Assembly: GCA_029721435.1 (NCBI GenBank)
Contig: CM056583.1
Location: 47,583,120-47,647,119 of the forward strand
Origin: Gymnothorax reevesii
Lineage: Eukaryota; Chordata; Actinopteri; Anguilliformes; Muraenidae
Reading direction: 5' to 3'
DNA: 64,000 bases
The notes below the pieces were generated by a model, which searched no databases, was not told where the DNA came from, and worked only from the letters and a program-made list of their open reading frames with translations. The position numbers and the translations under genes are program-made. Of the stretch, positions 12,001 to 25,395 are shown piece by piece; position 1 is the first letter of the stretch; every line of letters begins with the position of its first letter.

Positions 12001-15000
12001 GCCACCAGAGATGTGTGGATTGGCCTGAATGACAGGGTCTTCCAGGGGTTCTTTGGTTGGTCCGACCACCATGAGGTCCATTTCACCTATTGGGCTCCTG
12101 GAGAACCCAGCAACCATGCTGGATTCAATGAGGATTGTGTGGAGATGTTATATCAGGTACAAAATAGACTGCTTTAACTTTGTCTGAAACAGTGTAGTGC
12201 CTTTCCACCTTCCAGTCTTTGCCTGCATTTTCAGTCTTAAAATATGAGCAAAATGAAGGGCCTTTTTTCTTCTTTTTTTTTTAATAGACTGGTAGGTGGA
12301 ATGACGTAGCATGCACAGAACTGAACACATATATCTGCAAGAAGCCCAAAGCTCATTATCCAGCCCCATCAGTTCCACCAACAGTCTATGGATGCCCTGA
12401 GGTGAATACAGCTGACAGTACATCACTGTCTGTCGTCCACTGTAGTTATTTATTTATTTATTTTTGTTATAATTGTTCAATTGAAGGTGAACTGTGCTGT
12501 TAACTGTTTTGTGCCTGTTACAATGCTTGTGCTGCAGGGCTGGGATGCTTATGCCTTTTCTTGCTACTGGATGGAAGTGCTGCCAAAGACATGGTCTGAG
12601 GCCAAAGCCTTCTGTCAACTGAGAAACAGCAAACTGCTGCACATCGGGGATATGTGAGTGCACCATACTTCCAGGGCACTGTTCGCCTCGGTCATGATAA
12701 TCCTGAGTAGAAACGTCAGTTGGTAAAGTGGTGTCATTCACAAATGGCACACATTGTCAGAACAGAGAATTGTTTGGTATAGTGCGCGGTCATTAGATGT
12801 CTGCTTTGATTCCTTACAGTAATGTTTTTTTTCTCAAACCATTGTGGTAATTGAAAATGATTGTTCGTGGATGTCTGATGTTAACCTTGTGCTCATAGCT
12901 TTTACTTCTAAAATGCCTGGCATTTATGGATTTTATTTTGTGATGGGATCCTAGTTATGAGCAGTCCCACTTCACTGCAAAACTGGCTGACGACAGTGGT
13001 TTCTGGTGGATTGGGCTGAGGGCCAAGGGGAGTGATTCTGGAGGGGTGGATTACATATGGGACAATGGAGATCCGCTCACCTTTACACATTGGGACCGGA
13101 ACCAGCCAGGTACAAGCTGATGCCATCAGTGAATCAGACGGGCCTTTTGCTGGGAACATGATCTGAGGTTTCATATGTGAGCTGTAGGAAAAGAGGACTA
13201 GACAAGCCTGTACTTTACTTGAGATGTTAAACTCAGTGCTTCCCGGTCTTATGTCTTTACAGACAGTGGAGATGGGTCTTGTGTTGCTATGAAAGCAGGT
13301 CCCACAGGTGGTTTTTGGGATGACAAGGCATGCAGGGAGACCTTCCCTTTCATATGCGAAGCAGAGCGGGATGGTCTTTCACCACCCCCGCCACCACCCA
13401 CCCCACCCACCCCTCCTGGGTGCGCCGATACATGGGCATCTCTTCCATATTTCAGGCATTGCTACAAGGTACATCAGCAATGGTCACCCAATGAGTTGTG
13501 ATGAAAGGGCTAATGACTAATCCCATTCAATCTATTAAACCCACAGTGGGCTGCGCATGAGTAACCTTGAGGAGACAGACGAGGGTTGCATGGCTCAAAT
13601 TGGAAATTGAACTGACACGATTAAAGGTTGCCATCTTTACAGTGGCTTTTGAGATTGACTTAAAAATCGATGAATGGTCTCTAGAATAGACTGAACCACA
13701 AACCAATGCTAAGAGTAGAAAAAAAATAGTATTATTTTTGGCAGTTTTACAACTTGTTATTCACATATTCAGCGACTGTCGATAAATTGCATCAGTATTG
13801 TCGAAAGATTTGTTGGTATTTCTGGCTGATACTATAGAAAAAATTCAAAAAAGTTGAAATGATGCATCTAGCTTTGTGTACCAGGTCTACTGGGTAATGA
13901 TTTTTTGATGATTTGAGACAGAGGATCCTGGCTTAAGTTCATCTAGCCTCCAGCTGGTTGGTTAAATATGGTTTTTAATTGCCCTGATTGTGTGGATTTT
14001 CTTGCAGTTTTTTAACATGGACTACTCCAAGAAAAAGAGCTGGGATGCAGCAGGAGAGGACTGCAGATCGAGGGGGGCGGAGCTCGTCAGCATCCACAAT
14101 GGAATTGAGGAGGAATTCCTGGTGAACTACACCAGGGGCAGGACCATGTGGATTGGCCTGCAGCACAACCCTGTGGAGGGAGGCATGTACAGAAAGCTGA
14201 TATTTGTCTATAAAATACATGTAACACCGGCATTAGAGTCATATACTGTAAACAATAGAAATATCCCTTGCAAAAATATTGCTAATTCAAAGACCTCAAG
14301 TGTCAAAGGACCACTAGGTAATATTACAAGTGACATCTAAACATAATCCTACTTATAATGCCGGGAAGAGACGCCCAATGTCATTTTGATTCACAAGTTT
14401 TGTGATGAGAAAACGAGATGAAATTGGAGTTCACTTGAAAAAGTTAGTCACAAGTAAAATTGTTACATTTCTTTTGATTGTAAATTACATTTCTTCTTTT
14501 TCCATGTGAAAATTTTAATTAATTATGAAATAAACCAAACATGAAAATGTCCGGCTCACATTTCCCTCTCACTTGTTAAATGTTTAATTCAAGTGTGAAA
14601 CTGCACATTTTAGATGAAAAGAGGAAACTTTCCTGTTTGGTATTTGTAAGGGAGAGTGTGCGATATTCCATTTGAAAAGCTTATGCACAGTGCTTCTGTG
14701 GTCAAGTCAAATTGATTCACATTGATATCATCGGCCATAGTCATTATTAATGTATATAGTTTCACAGTCTGAATGAAGCTTTCAACTTTGCTTGTTGGGT
14801 ACAGGTTACCAGTGGACTGATGGCTCAGCTGTCAGCCATACTAACTGGGGTCCCGGAGAGCCCAACAATCACCAGGGCCGAGAGAACTGTGTGGAGATGG
14901 TCAGCACAGCCAATGGCTCATGGTGGAATGACCTCAACTGTGATGCCCATCAGGACTGGATCTGTGAGATTGCCAAAGGGAAAGATCCCATCATCCCCCC

Positions 15001-18000
15001 AGTGCCCATTCCCCCCGTTCCAGGTGACTGACGCTGCCTTCCCTGCAGAAGATTGTGACGAAAACCAGCCTGACACTGACATGTAACATAAAGAAGACCA
15101 ATATAAGCTTTGAGATCATAATTGTAATAATCCACCATTCCCCCTGCACAGAACAGAAAACATGCTAATCTTAACAAGTATGTCGTCTTATATTGACATG
15201 AAATCAGAAGTATGCAATGGCATGCAGTTGGCAGTATGAAAGGCCTGGAATAGCCTTACCTTTCTTTCAATGCAAAATTACTCAAAAGCTCCCGCACTTT
15301 ACTTCGCCTTATTAGTAACCAAACATTGATTTGCTCAGTTGCTATGCTCACTTGCTTACTAATGGGTGGAATGACCTTGCAATTTATTTATTTATTTATT
15401 TATCTATTATTTTTTTCTTTTTAATAAATTTGGCATCTCCAATCCCATCTGGAATGCCCAATTGGTGAACTATGTACAAGGCTTGCTCGTATGCGACCCC
15501 TTGCTGCCAATTCAGGAGAGTGTAGACAGTTCGCGGCTCTCCTCCGAAGCACGCGCCTGTCAGCCACCGCTTCTTATACACTCATTGATTGATTCTTCGC
15601 AAGTTCAGAACGAGGGCCTAGGATACCCAGACATGAACTTAGAGTCTTCCTGACGAGCGCCCGTCTGGCCAACAGGAGGCGCTTGAGCAACGAACAAGGC
15701 AACTATTATTTTCCCTTCTTGGCAGTCCCTTCCCAATTTGCAAACCTGTAGCGCAATAGCCAATTGCGCGCTTCTCTGAAAAAGCTGCTGACCACTGCTG
15801 GCTGTTACATGTCGGGGATCGAACCCTTGGCTTGATAGTCACTACTGCTTCGCAACGCGATGCTTTACTTTATAGCTCCTTGCAATTTATTTTTGATAGC
15901 ATTATCTTACATCACATCACAAAGTTAGGCGATTTCCTGTGCACATAAATTACGACGTAAAAGATTGACGTATTGCTTGAATATTCTGCCTCTTCACATC
16001 ACTAGAATTCAAACAGTTTTCTTAGCCCACTCAACAAGTCAAAAAGCCTAAGAAATGCTTGTGAATGGTACCTTACTCAGCAATGTCTCCCGTCTCCAGT
16101 TTTGCATGACAACTTTTGTCTGTAGTCTCGTTTATTTGCCTTGAGGAAAAACATCCCAGTCTGTGTTATCTCGCCGTTAATGCTCCTTGTAATAGCAAGA
16201 ATTCAATAATTCCGTCTGTTTTTATGTTGGTGTCAAAACCTACAAATGTCTTCAAATGCTTGACCAGCACGGGTTAAAGCTACTGTAAAACACCTGTACA
16301 AACAGGTGATTTTGCAACGTAACATCTTTTCCAGTTAGTCAATTCTTAAAATTATTTGTTGCAATCGTGTTGAGTGAGATTTTAGCTTGAAAGTGACTGA
16401 CTCGTTCACGTGGTTCATAATTTATTTATTTTCTTTGACAATAGCTCCATTTAACACACAATTGTGATTGATTGGGATAGGCATGTCACGATACCAACAA
16501 TTCAGTAGTTAGTGCCTATACCTGTGAAATTACACAAATTCGATGCCAATTCGATACCACGGTAAAAAAGGAAGGAAGGATTTTCAAAGATCCCATTTAC
16601 TTAAACATGAACATCTTGCTTGGAAAATTTGTAAAATATTAAAATGTAATTTCTATGAACAGACAGACAGAACATAACAGAATACAGTACAATCACTAAA
16701 GAGAACTTAAGATTCATACCTTCCAGCGGTATCATTTGTAATGGCTACTTTAACCTTGTCTTCACCAGTTCAAGTTTTTTTTTCAAAGAAACATGTCATT
16801 TTGGTCTACTTCTGCAAGAGGATAATATACAATATCTAAGTGTAACCATATCCCATACATGTAGGCTGACTTATCTTATCTCCGCAGTGAATAAGCACAA
16901 CTCGGGGAAATCGGACAGTATTAAGCTTTTAACATCTTCATTTCTAATATTTCTTTAGGCTTAGAACTAGTGCCGCACGATTAATCTAATTGCAATTGCA
17001 ATCACAATTTCAAACTGTGCAATTGCATAACAGCAAAAAAGGCTGCGATTTGCGATTTAATCTAAATAAACGTGTGCATGCCAGTGAACATTACTACCTC
17101 CCGTTTAATTGTATGGAGTCTGGTGACGTGACACCCACAAGCTATCCTGGGCTTTGTTAGAACTGTCAAAAAATTATGTCCTATGCAATAATACCAAACC
17201 ACTTCTCTTTAACCTCTGTGGAAAATGACTGAAGATAAAGGAAAGGAGTATAAGGGAATTCCCATCGATTAAGAAGAGGACTGCACTAATTGGAAAATCT
17301 GAATGCAGTTAAAGCAAGCAATGTGATAGAGTCCCCTGCCCATCACATACATTTCTTTACGGGATTAGACGGATGAATGATCGCCGCTTTAAATACTGCT
17401 GCTGTGCTGAATTGTGGAATGGCATGATCTCCTTTCTTTTCAAAAAGAATGCTTCGAGTACCCTATGTTAAAAGACATAAATTAGGAATCACTGAGACTC
17501 CTTTCCTCATCATTTAAAGAATTTGAAGGCACTTATGGTTGCCACGTAATATTTTCCGGATCATTTTTTAGGAGTTAGGAACATTCATTGGCAAAAAAAC
17601 AGACGCAGCTCCGGCCTGTGAGCACGTAAGGTCACGTGACTATTCGCTACAGTTTGCGGTGACCAACATGAACGCCAAAGAAAAGGTCTACTTTTTCGTG
17701 ACCGCTATGCCTTGATTTGTTGTTTTTAAAATTGTCCATTTATGCACTCGGCCCCACCGAAAATGAAGGTCTCCTTCAGTGGGTTCTGAGTTTACCAAGT
17801 TGGACCATTTCCTTCATTAAACCTGACGCGGTCTTGAATGAAAGTGCCAAACATCAAAGGGCACGAGAAACACTTCCGGGAAAAAAAACTTGACCGTTTC
17901 AGCGACATGCTGCATGGAACCAAGTAAAGGACTGCAAAATCGTCTCCTTTTAAGCAATTAGGTTACTCTAATCTTGTCCCTGTTTACTTTGCTCAATTAG

Positions 18001-21000
18001 CAATCAAACCGGTGATTCTCTTTTTTACTTTGCTGAATGAGTAGCTGTTGGTTAAGACAGCATGTTTGATTGCCGCATTCTGCAAGTTAAATGGGGATAG
18101 ATTTGCAAGAGTGCGTATTTGGTCATTTCGTGTGATTGTGATAATTTATAGCACACATTCATGTTTCATCTACCTTAATGTTTTCCACCTTGTGTATATT
18201 TCAGACGCTTGAAATACTGGGCCATCTGAAAATAAATCTCTTTATTTTTATTTTATCATTATAGATTTCCTAAAAATACCACAGTGAGAGATGAAATGCT
18301 GACTTGGGATGTGGTGATGTTGAACGAGAATTTTTTTTTTTAAAGTGTGATGAGACAACTTGCCATCATGGGGTGTGTAGGCAGTCGTGTGTAATTTCTT
18401 GAAACATACACACCCTGAAGCGGTTTAAAACAATTTAAAATGCCGTCAGGAAGAAGCCTGAGTTTAGATTTTGCTTATTGCAGGTGCTCCACCCCTCCTT
18501 AAATCGTGTACTTGGCCTAAATAACTATCAAGAAATTTAGCCAGTAGCCTATAACGATTAAGATGTGATGGTGAAAAGCAGACAAACCAAACTGGGCTAC
18601 GGTGTTTGATTGAAAGAACGCCAATTTGAATAATTAGAGAAAAATCTTTCTCTGAATTACATCTCTCATTTTAGCATTTTAGGACATTATTCAAGATTAA
18701 TTTAAAACAGATTTGTTCTAAGATCGACCTGGAGTTTAAGCGTCTAAAAACTACACAAGGTGGAAAACCTTCTGAAAAGCAGATGAAACGTGAATGTGAG
18801 ATATAAATTATCACAGTCGCACGAAATGCTGTGGCAATGGCAATCGTGTTCAAGCAGTGCTGTTCTATACCTATTTAAATTTCAATATGCGGCAATCAAA
18901 CATGTCTTAATAAATAGCTCTACTCATTCAACTTAAACAGTTAACAAATCCACCATTTGATTGCTAATCAGGCAAAGTAAACAGGAACAGGTATACATAT
19001 ACATTACAGTTGCCTAATTAGTTAATAGGATGACGATTTTGGGTTCATTTGCTTGGCTTTTTTTTTCTTTACTTCTATCCCTTTTGAACTTATTAAGGTG
19101 CAGTCTGAAACCTCTAAAAAATGACAGCACAGAATCTCATTGTTATCTATGCCAAAGTTTATTCCGGTCAAGTAAATCAGAGCAAAATTAGAGAGGAATG
19201 TCTAGGTGGCTTCTCCGATTTGGCAATTTAGGTACCTTTTGTTCCATTTCAGATTTCTCAGATACCATACTGTATAACTCATTTAATTCACTACGGGCAT
19301 GCATTCCATCCAAATACAACCATTTTTTAATTTTTAGAATAATAAAAAAAATATTATTATTATTTCTGCCAGTTTTGTAGCCTATACAGTTTCCCATTCA
19401 AAGATAATACATTCAAAGGAAATGAAGCTTGACTCCACTGGAGCAGATTTATTAAAAAACAAAACAAATAAATAAATTATAAATACAAAGGCAATGTGGA
19501 AAAATGTTCAAGAAAATTAAAAAGGACAAAAACCCCAGTGGTTATTTATAGAAGAAAGCTGCGATTATTTTCCTAAAAAAATGTGCCTAGGCCAGGAATC
19601 AAATACCGAATGTTTACATTGTAGTGATGCATCTTTCCCACTAGGCTACGCCACCTGACTGCAATGTATTGCATATATTGATAATTTAACAAATGGCTTA
19701 AGAGAACACGTACATCACTGTTGTAGTCTCAGTATTCGTGCGGAATAGCACAAACATTCTTTCAGAAAACGACTTTAAAAATCACTGTTGAATATTTAGC
19801 GGAAACTTATTCGGACAATACCATCAAAAAACTAGTTATGTGTTTATAGTGTCGCATTATTCAAGCACATACAGGCACTGGGAATGCAAGGCTGTAGCTC
19901 AGGCTAGGTTTCTGCGATTAAGGTGGTTTAGAATTCGTTGGAAACATCAGGACTCAGAATCAAATGACTACCGGCATAGTCTTACTGATAGCATCACAAG
20001 CCGATTGCAAAGAGGAAAATACATTGCAAGCAAGTTAAAGGCTAAGGAGTTGAGATCTTTGAAGCAACGCCCTGGAAAAGAACATGCTAGGATACTGGCA
20101 GATCTAGTTTCGTTATAACACAAACACATTGGGCTAACAATAGCAAGCAGAACAGTTTTTTATTACAAAATATCAAAGGTAAGATTTTTTCTTGCTCATC
20201 TCTGTAGACTGTAAAGTGTATGCCTGCTGTTCTTTGAGTATGGTGTTGGTTTAAAATAATACGGCTCATATCGTTGGATTCTGTGGACTTTGCTCTTTTA
20301 TTTGAGGTATTGTTTGTTTGCATAGCACAAATTCAGTAGAAATGCTTGCGAATGGGGTGCCTCGGTGGCACATCGGCTTAAGCGCGTGCATCATAAAGGC
20401 TGTGTCCTTCTCACAGTGACCTGCGTTCGATTCCGGCTTGGGTCATCTGCCACATGTCATCCCTGTTCTTCTCCCCAACTTTCCTGTCTCTCTCTACTCT
20501 ATAACTGTCAAATAAAGTAAACCCCCCCCCCCCCAAAAAAAAAATCCCTTTAAAAAGAAAAAAAAGGAAATGATAGTGACTCAGCGCTGATGTAATTTTA
20601 TCCTATGTTTTGTTACATGGTTATTTATTTGCTTGGTGCTTGAATTGTGTTCAATTCCTTTTTTAAAAACAAACAAAAAACAAAAAAAAATCACTTCCAG
20701 CAGCTTTAACAACTACACATTTGCACATGGCAACAGGAGTTTCAGTGCTGGTCAAGCAATAGAGATGGGAGGTCCATGTATGAATTAAATTTTCGAATGA
20801 AGATACAAACAGTAAGTCTTTAGGTATACTTACCATCACTTAGTTGTGCAGTTTTTGTATATTTTGACTGGAATGTCTTTCTGTAATACTTGCACAGCTC
20901 CTGATTGTGGTACCAACTTGGCCTGGAGGAAGCACAAGGGCATCTGCTATCATTACAATGACACTGACATCGTGGACTTTCACACCGCCTCAGAGCGATG

Positions 21001-24000
21001 CCATGCAGAGAAAGCAAGGCTTGTGTCCATAAATGACAATGATGAGCACGTATTTGTTAGCACTTTGGTAAGCACAATTCTGCAAACATTCTTTACTCTG
21101 TCAGTACCAGAATGAATGGCACGATTGGCTCTAGGCTGTAATGAGTACAATGACACTTACGAAAATGTTCTATAAAAATTATAGTCCATGATTTATTGCC
21201 ATTTCCACACCTGTGGAAATATTGTATTCATTGAATGGTTAATTGGAATTACTCATAGTAGAATATTGTCCAACGTAGATAAAATGTTATGTATGTGTAA
21301 AAAGATGCTCTCCAGCCAGTGGATAATATGTGCATATACGTCAATCAGCACCTGGACAGCATTTGGACTTTGATACAATTTGGTTTATTTTAGCTTTTAA
21401 TAGCTCCTCAGTAGATTTGAAATGAATCAATCAGGATGTCCCTGAAGATTAATTTGTGAGTTGTGCAAAAAATATCAGACGAACAGTATTGGAATTTACA
21501 ATCATTTTTATAGTCCCCGACGGCACCCCATGTGGTAGCTATGTGACAATCGGCGCCAGGCTGGCCATATGTTTACGTCAGATACCTACAATTCTGGTGT
21601 GATCGCAGTGCAGTGCTTACTGAAAATTGCAGTCTTTTTGAGTGTGTTTTGGTGTCCTGGATGTGCAGTTGCAACTGTTCACCTTTACTGATGGTGTAGT
21701 TCACATTCCCCACATTTGCCTATTCTGTGAATTTTCTCAATCGGATTCATAGAAGTATCGTAATTTTCAGTCACCTGCAGCAACTGCCTTTGATTTGCAA
21801 AAGGGTAATTAAAGACTTAATTAAGAATTAAATTTTTAAACTCGTATCGACTTTTACATGTTTTTTCCTACGTTTGTGGTGATTTTTAAGAGGATCCTAT
21901 GTTTAGCCACAGAGTTGTAGCTTCAGCAGGATCTGGTGTCCAAGTGTCAAAATTAAATTATTAAATATTTAAGTAATTAATATGCCAAATAGCTCATTGG
22001 TTGATTTGTCCTATGATCAACCATCACTTTCACTGTAGGTGGAGGGTAATAGGTTTCTGTCTTCCCTTTGATATCCCTTTGAGAGGTATGGTTTGGCATT
22101 TTGAAGCACAATTTAGAAAATGGTCACAAGAGTTACTGTTTTACTGTTACTTACTGTTTTAAGGTAAAAAAAAAAAATAGAGGAAAACCACCCAAAATTG
22201 GCCAAATTCAGAATGCCATAGCACCCTTAATATTTGTTCCAGTTTCAATATTCAAAGACCATTTCAAAGGTCTTGTCAAGCTCTTTTCAATTGTATCAAG
22301 TGCACTGCAATCCCCTGGATGTGTTTTTTTTTTTTTTCTTACGCACCAACATGTGGATCAAAAGTAATTGGATTAACTAACATAGTCTAAGTGGCTATTT
22401 CTATAATTTTGACATAAATCTCTGGAATACAACTATTTGAAGTCTGGACCCCGTTGAAATGAAGAGGCTCAGGGTTTTTTCTGCAGTGATGCACTCACTT
22501 TTACTGCATCTGTCCTCAGTGCTTACTTGTTCTTGGATTGTTTTGCGTTCAGTTTTGTCTTCAGTAAGGGAACTGCAGATGCAGTGGGATTAACTTGACC
22601 ATTGTAGAACATTTCATTACCTAATTAAAGATTTGGACTATTTCGGCATCACACTTCAGTTCATTGAGTTTTGAAGCATTTTGCTGAATCTGAGCAGTTA
22701 TTATAACCCAGGGGTTCCCAAACTTTGTCTGCTCGTTTTTGTTCCAGCCACAATGGCTATCCCAAAAAAGTAATCAGTTGCTAATTTTTCTTAACTGGGC
22801 TACCCAAACTCATATGGATTATTGACATTTTAAACCCACATTATGTCAGAAATAGCTATTCCTGTGATTACTGAAGAGCTGGAGGGCTACAAATTGAAAT
22901 TTTGCAATGTTAAGGAATACTTCATTGCATGAAAAGAGAGGAAATGGAAATTGTAGAATAAATTGACCAATTATAGTTGAACCTGTGGACATGTGACATG
23001 GGAAATTGATGTTATTTGTGTGATTGGTTTAAAGAAAAACATTTTGAAGGTACATGAACTCCTGTGTTCAGAAGCAAAATTAACAGCTTATTGATTTTGC
23101 CTTGATTTTAATCATTTTTGATCATTTAAAACTTATTGCCACCTTCACTTGGCTTCCTTATTGGGAATCTCACAAAATAGGCTCAATATAAGTGAAGACC
23201 ACGATGGAGAAATAATCAGTCACATTCTCACAATGTGGAGAAATGATGAATTAAAAATTCAAGAAGATCTTAGAAACAAAGCACTGAAAAAATATATGTT
23301 ACAAAAATATAAGATAAATAAAACATAGTGATAATATCATTATATATTATTATAAATATGATGATAATATATAATATTATTATATATTATTATAAATATT
23401 ATAATAATATATATGAAATATACTGATTGTTTTTCCTTTGTGGTCTTCAAATGTTGGACTATTAAACATCATGGTATCCATAGCCATTTTTGTCAGAGCG
23501 ATTTCAGAGGGTGAAACATCCCTGGCCTGAAGAAAAAAAAAAATTAAACGTTTTGAGCTTGTTAATTCTGCGATTGTAAGTGTGGTTGGAACGAAAACCA
23601 GCATACACTGTGGGTCCCCAGGACCGAGCCATACTCAATTCAGAATTCACCCTGCTGCTTTTGACAGCAGGCATTTCATCAATCAAAGCAAGGGAGCTGG
23701 TTCATTTGGTTGTTGTATGTGCTCCCCCATGAACAGGCTTTAAGGTGGATGTTGTATTCATCAAGTCATGAGCAGCTGCTCCCCTTCTCCACACTCTTTT
23801 CTCATCCTTCTGCTGCACATTGACCTTTGTCTCATCTACCTGCACAGTGTTATTCCATTAATGTCATGGCTTTTTGAAAATATTTTTAACAAGCTTCCTC
23901 ACTTGAGGCTTACCAGTGGTTTGCATTTTGTGCAAAGGCCTCTTTATTTAATCTGGTGAAGCCTTCTCACGATTATTGACATTGTCATAAACATGCCTGT

Positions 24001-25316
24001 TGCCTGGATATTGTTCTTCTATCTTACCCATTGTGATTGGAAGTTTTTCTTTGCATTGGTCGGAATTCTTTTGTTTTTCACTACAGTAGGACATCCTTCC
24101 AGGCCTTTTGTTGTCTCCGACGTCAGCTGTGCATTCTTTTATTTTAGAAGTATGCCAAATAGTTGATGTGAACACTCCTAATACTTTTACTATTTCTCTG
24201 ACAGTTTTGTGTTGATTTTTCTGCCTAATGATGGTTTGCTTTACTGGTAGAGGCTGCTCTTGTGATATTAAGAGTTGACAGCGATAGATTTCAAATGCGA
24301 ATATCACAATTTAAATCAGCACAAAATCTTTCATCTATTTTTGTGTAAATGAAATAATGAGTAAATTACAAACTCCTGGCCATGGGATAGATGCAAGGCA
24401 GTGGGAAGTAGTGGTGCTAAGGGTGCTGCAGCCCCCTCCACGAGCTGATCGTGAAAATATTTAGAGTGAACATTATTTTGATATTCCTAAAATAAAAGCA
24501 CAAAAAACATCTGATGTAATTTTTCTCTTTTTGTTTCATAAATGTGTGTCTGTCTGGGATGTTGTTTACAACTGCAGTAATTGCTACTCTGTTCACCAAA
24601 TGAAAATATAATCAAAGCTGAAAATCTGCTTTCATTATTTAATTAATCTCCAGTAACCTGTTATTGCTAGCTGAAATAATGATCAGTTTCTCACTGTTTA
24701 AATATTTATGTACATTCGATTTTAAAAATCCAACAATTCTATGTTTGTCATACAGCAATATTTAGTGAAATCAATGACATTGTTCTGTATGTTTGTACTT
24801 TGTTTTCAAGACCGCAATAAATACATTAAATCGATTTCGATTTGACAGTGCTGTAGAAATGTACTCCTCATATTTAGGTATGTTGCTCTGAAAGCTTTGT
24901 GCTGTTTGTCAGAAAGGAATTACAATGCTTACAATTAACAAAGAGTCGGATCAGTTGATATGAATGACAGCTGTATGTGCCAACTCCCTGTATTGCTGTG
25001 TTATTGCAGGTGGGGACTGGGCAGGTCAGTGCAGCATGGATTGGATTGAGGCTGGTTGGAATCGTGGGGGGGCAATACATGTATGCTCTCACTAATTTCC
25101 AAAACAGTTTCTTACATACTGGCCACACGGCTGTAAGCCTGAGTAACTAATTCTATTGCTACTTCAAACTTATAGCTGGGAGGACGGTTCCCCTATAACA
25201 TATGTTCACTGGGCACCAGGTGAGCCAAATAATGCCAATGGGGAGGAACAGTGTGTGCAGATGACCCGATATCCAGGTACTGTCTCTCAACGGTTTGTGG
25301 ACATTCTGGCAACACA

Positions 25317-25395
<79 letters not shown>

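Larger units (their letters stand above)
15024..20897 (+). other. 5.9-kb intron between CTLD4 and CTLD5
   Basis: No exon was found in this intron. It holds a minus-strand SINE (15390-15877), AT-rich transposon debris including a terminus of the type tgtcacgataccaa at about 16485 and one starting near 16970 (gcacgattaatct), a large foldback repeat (about 17920-19045) and a plus-strand SINE (20350-20560). The rest shows nothing I recognise. Confidence 0.6.
21068..25009 (+). other. 3.9-kb intron within CTLD5
   Basis: It contains MITE family A copy 2 and a decayed Tc1-like transposase on the minus strand, plus T-rich and AT-rich sequence. No additional exon was seen; the donor at 21067 and acceptor at 25009 are both phase 0. 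Confidence 0.6.

Noticed and set aside
25070..25073. GC splice donor as the end of exon 25010-25080
   Set aside because: A GT donor at 25081 keeps the same phase and gives the more typical GGQYIW-type turn, so the canonical site is preferred.
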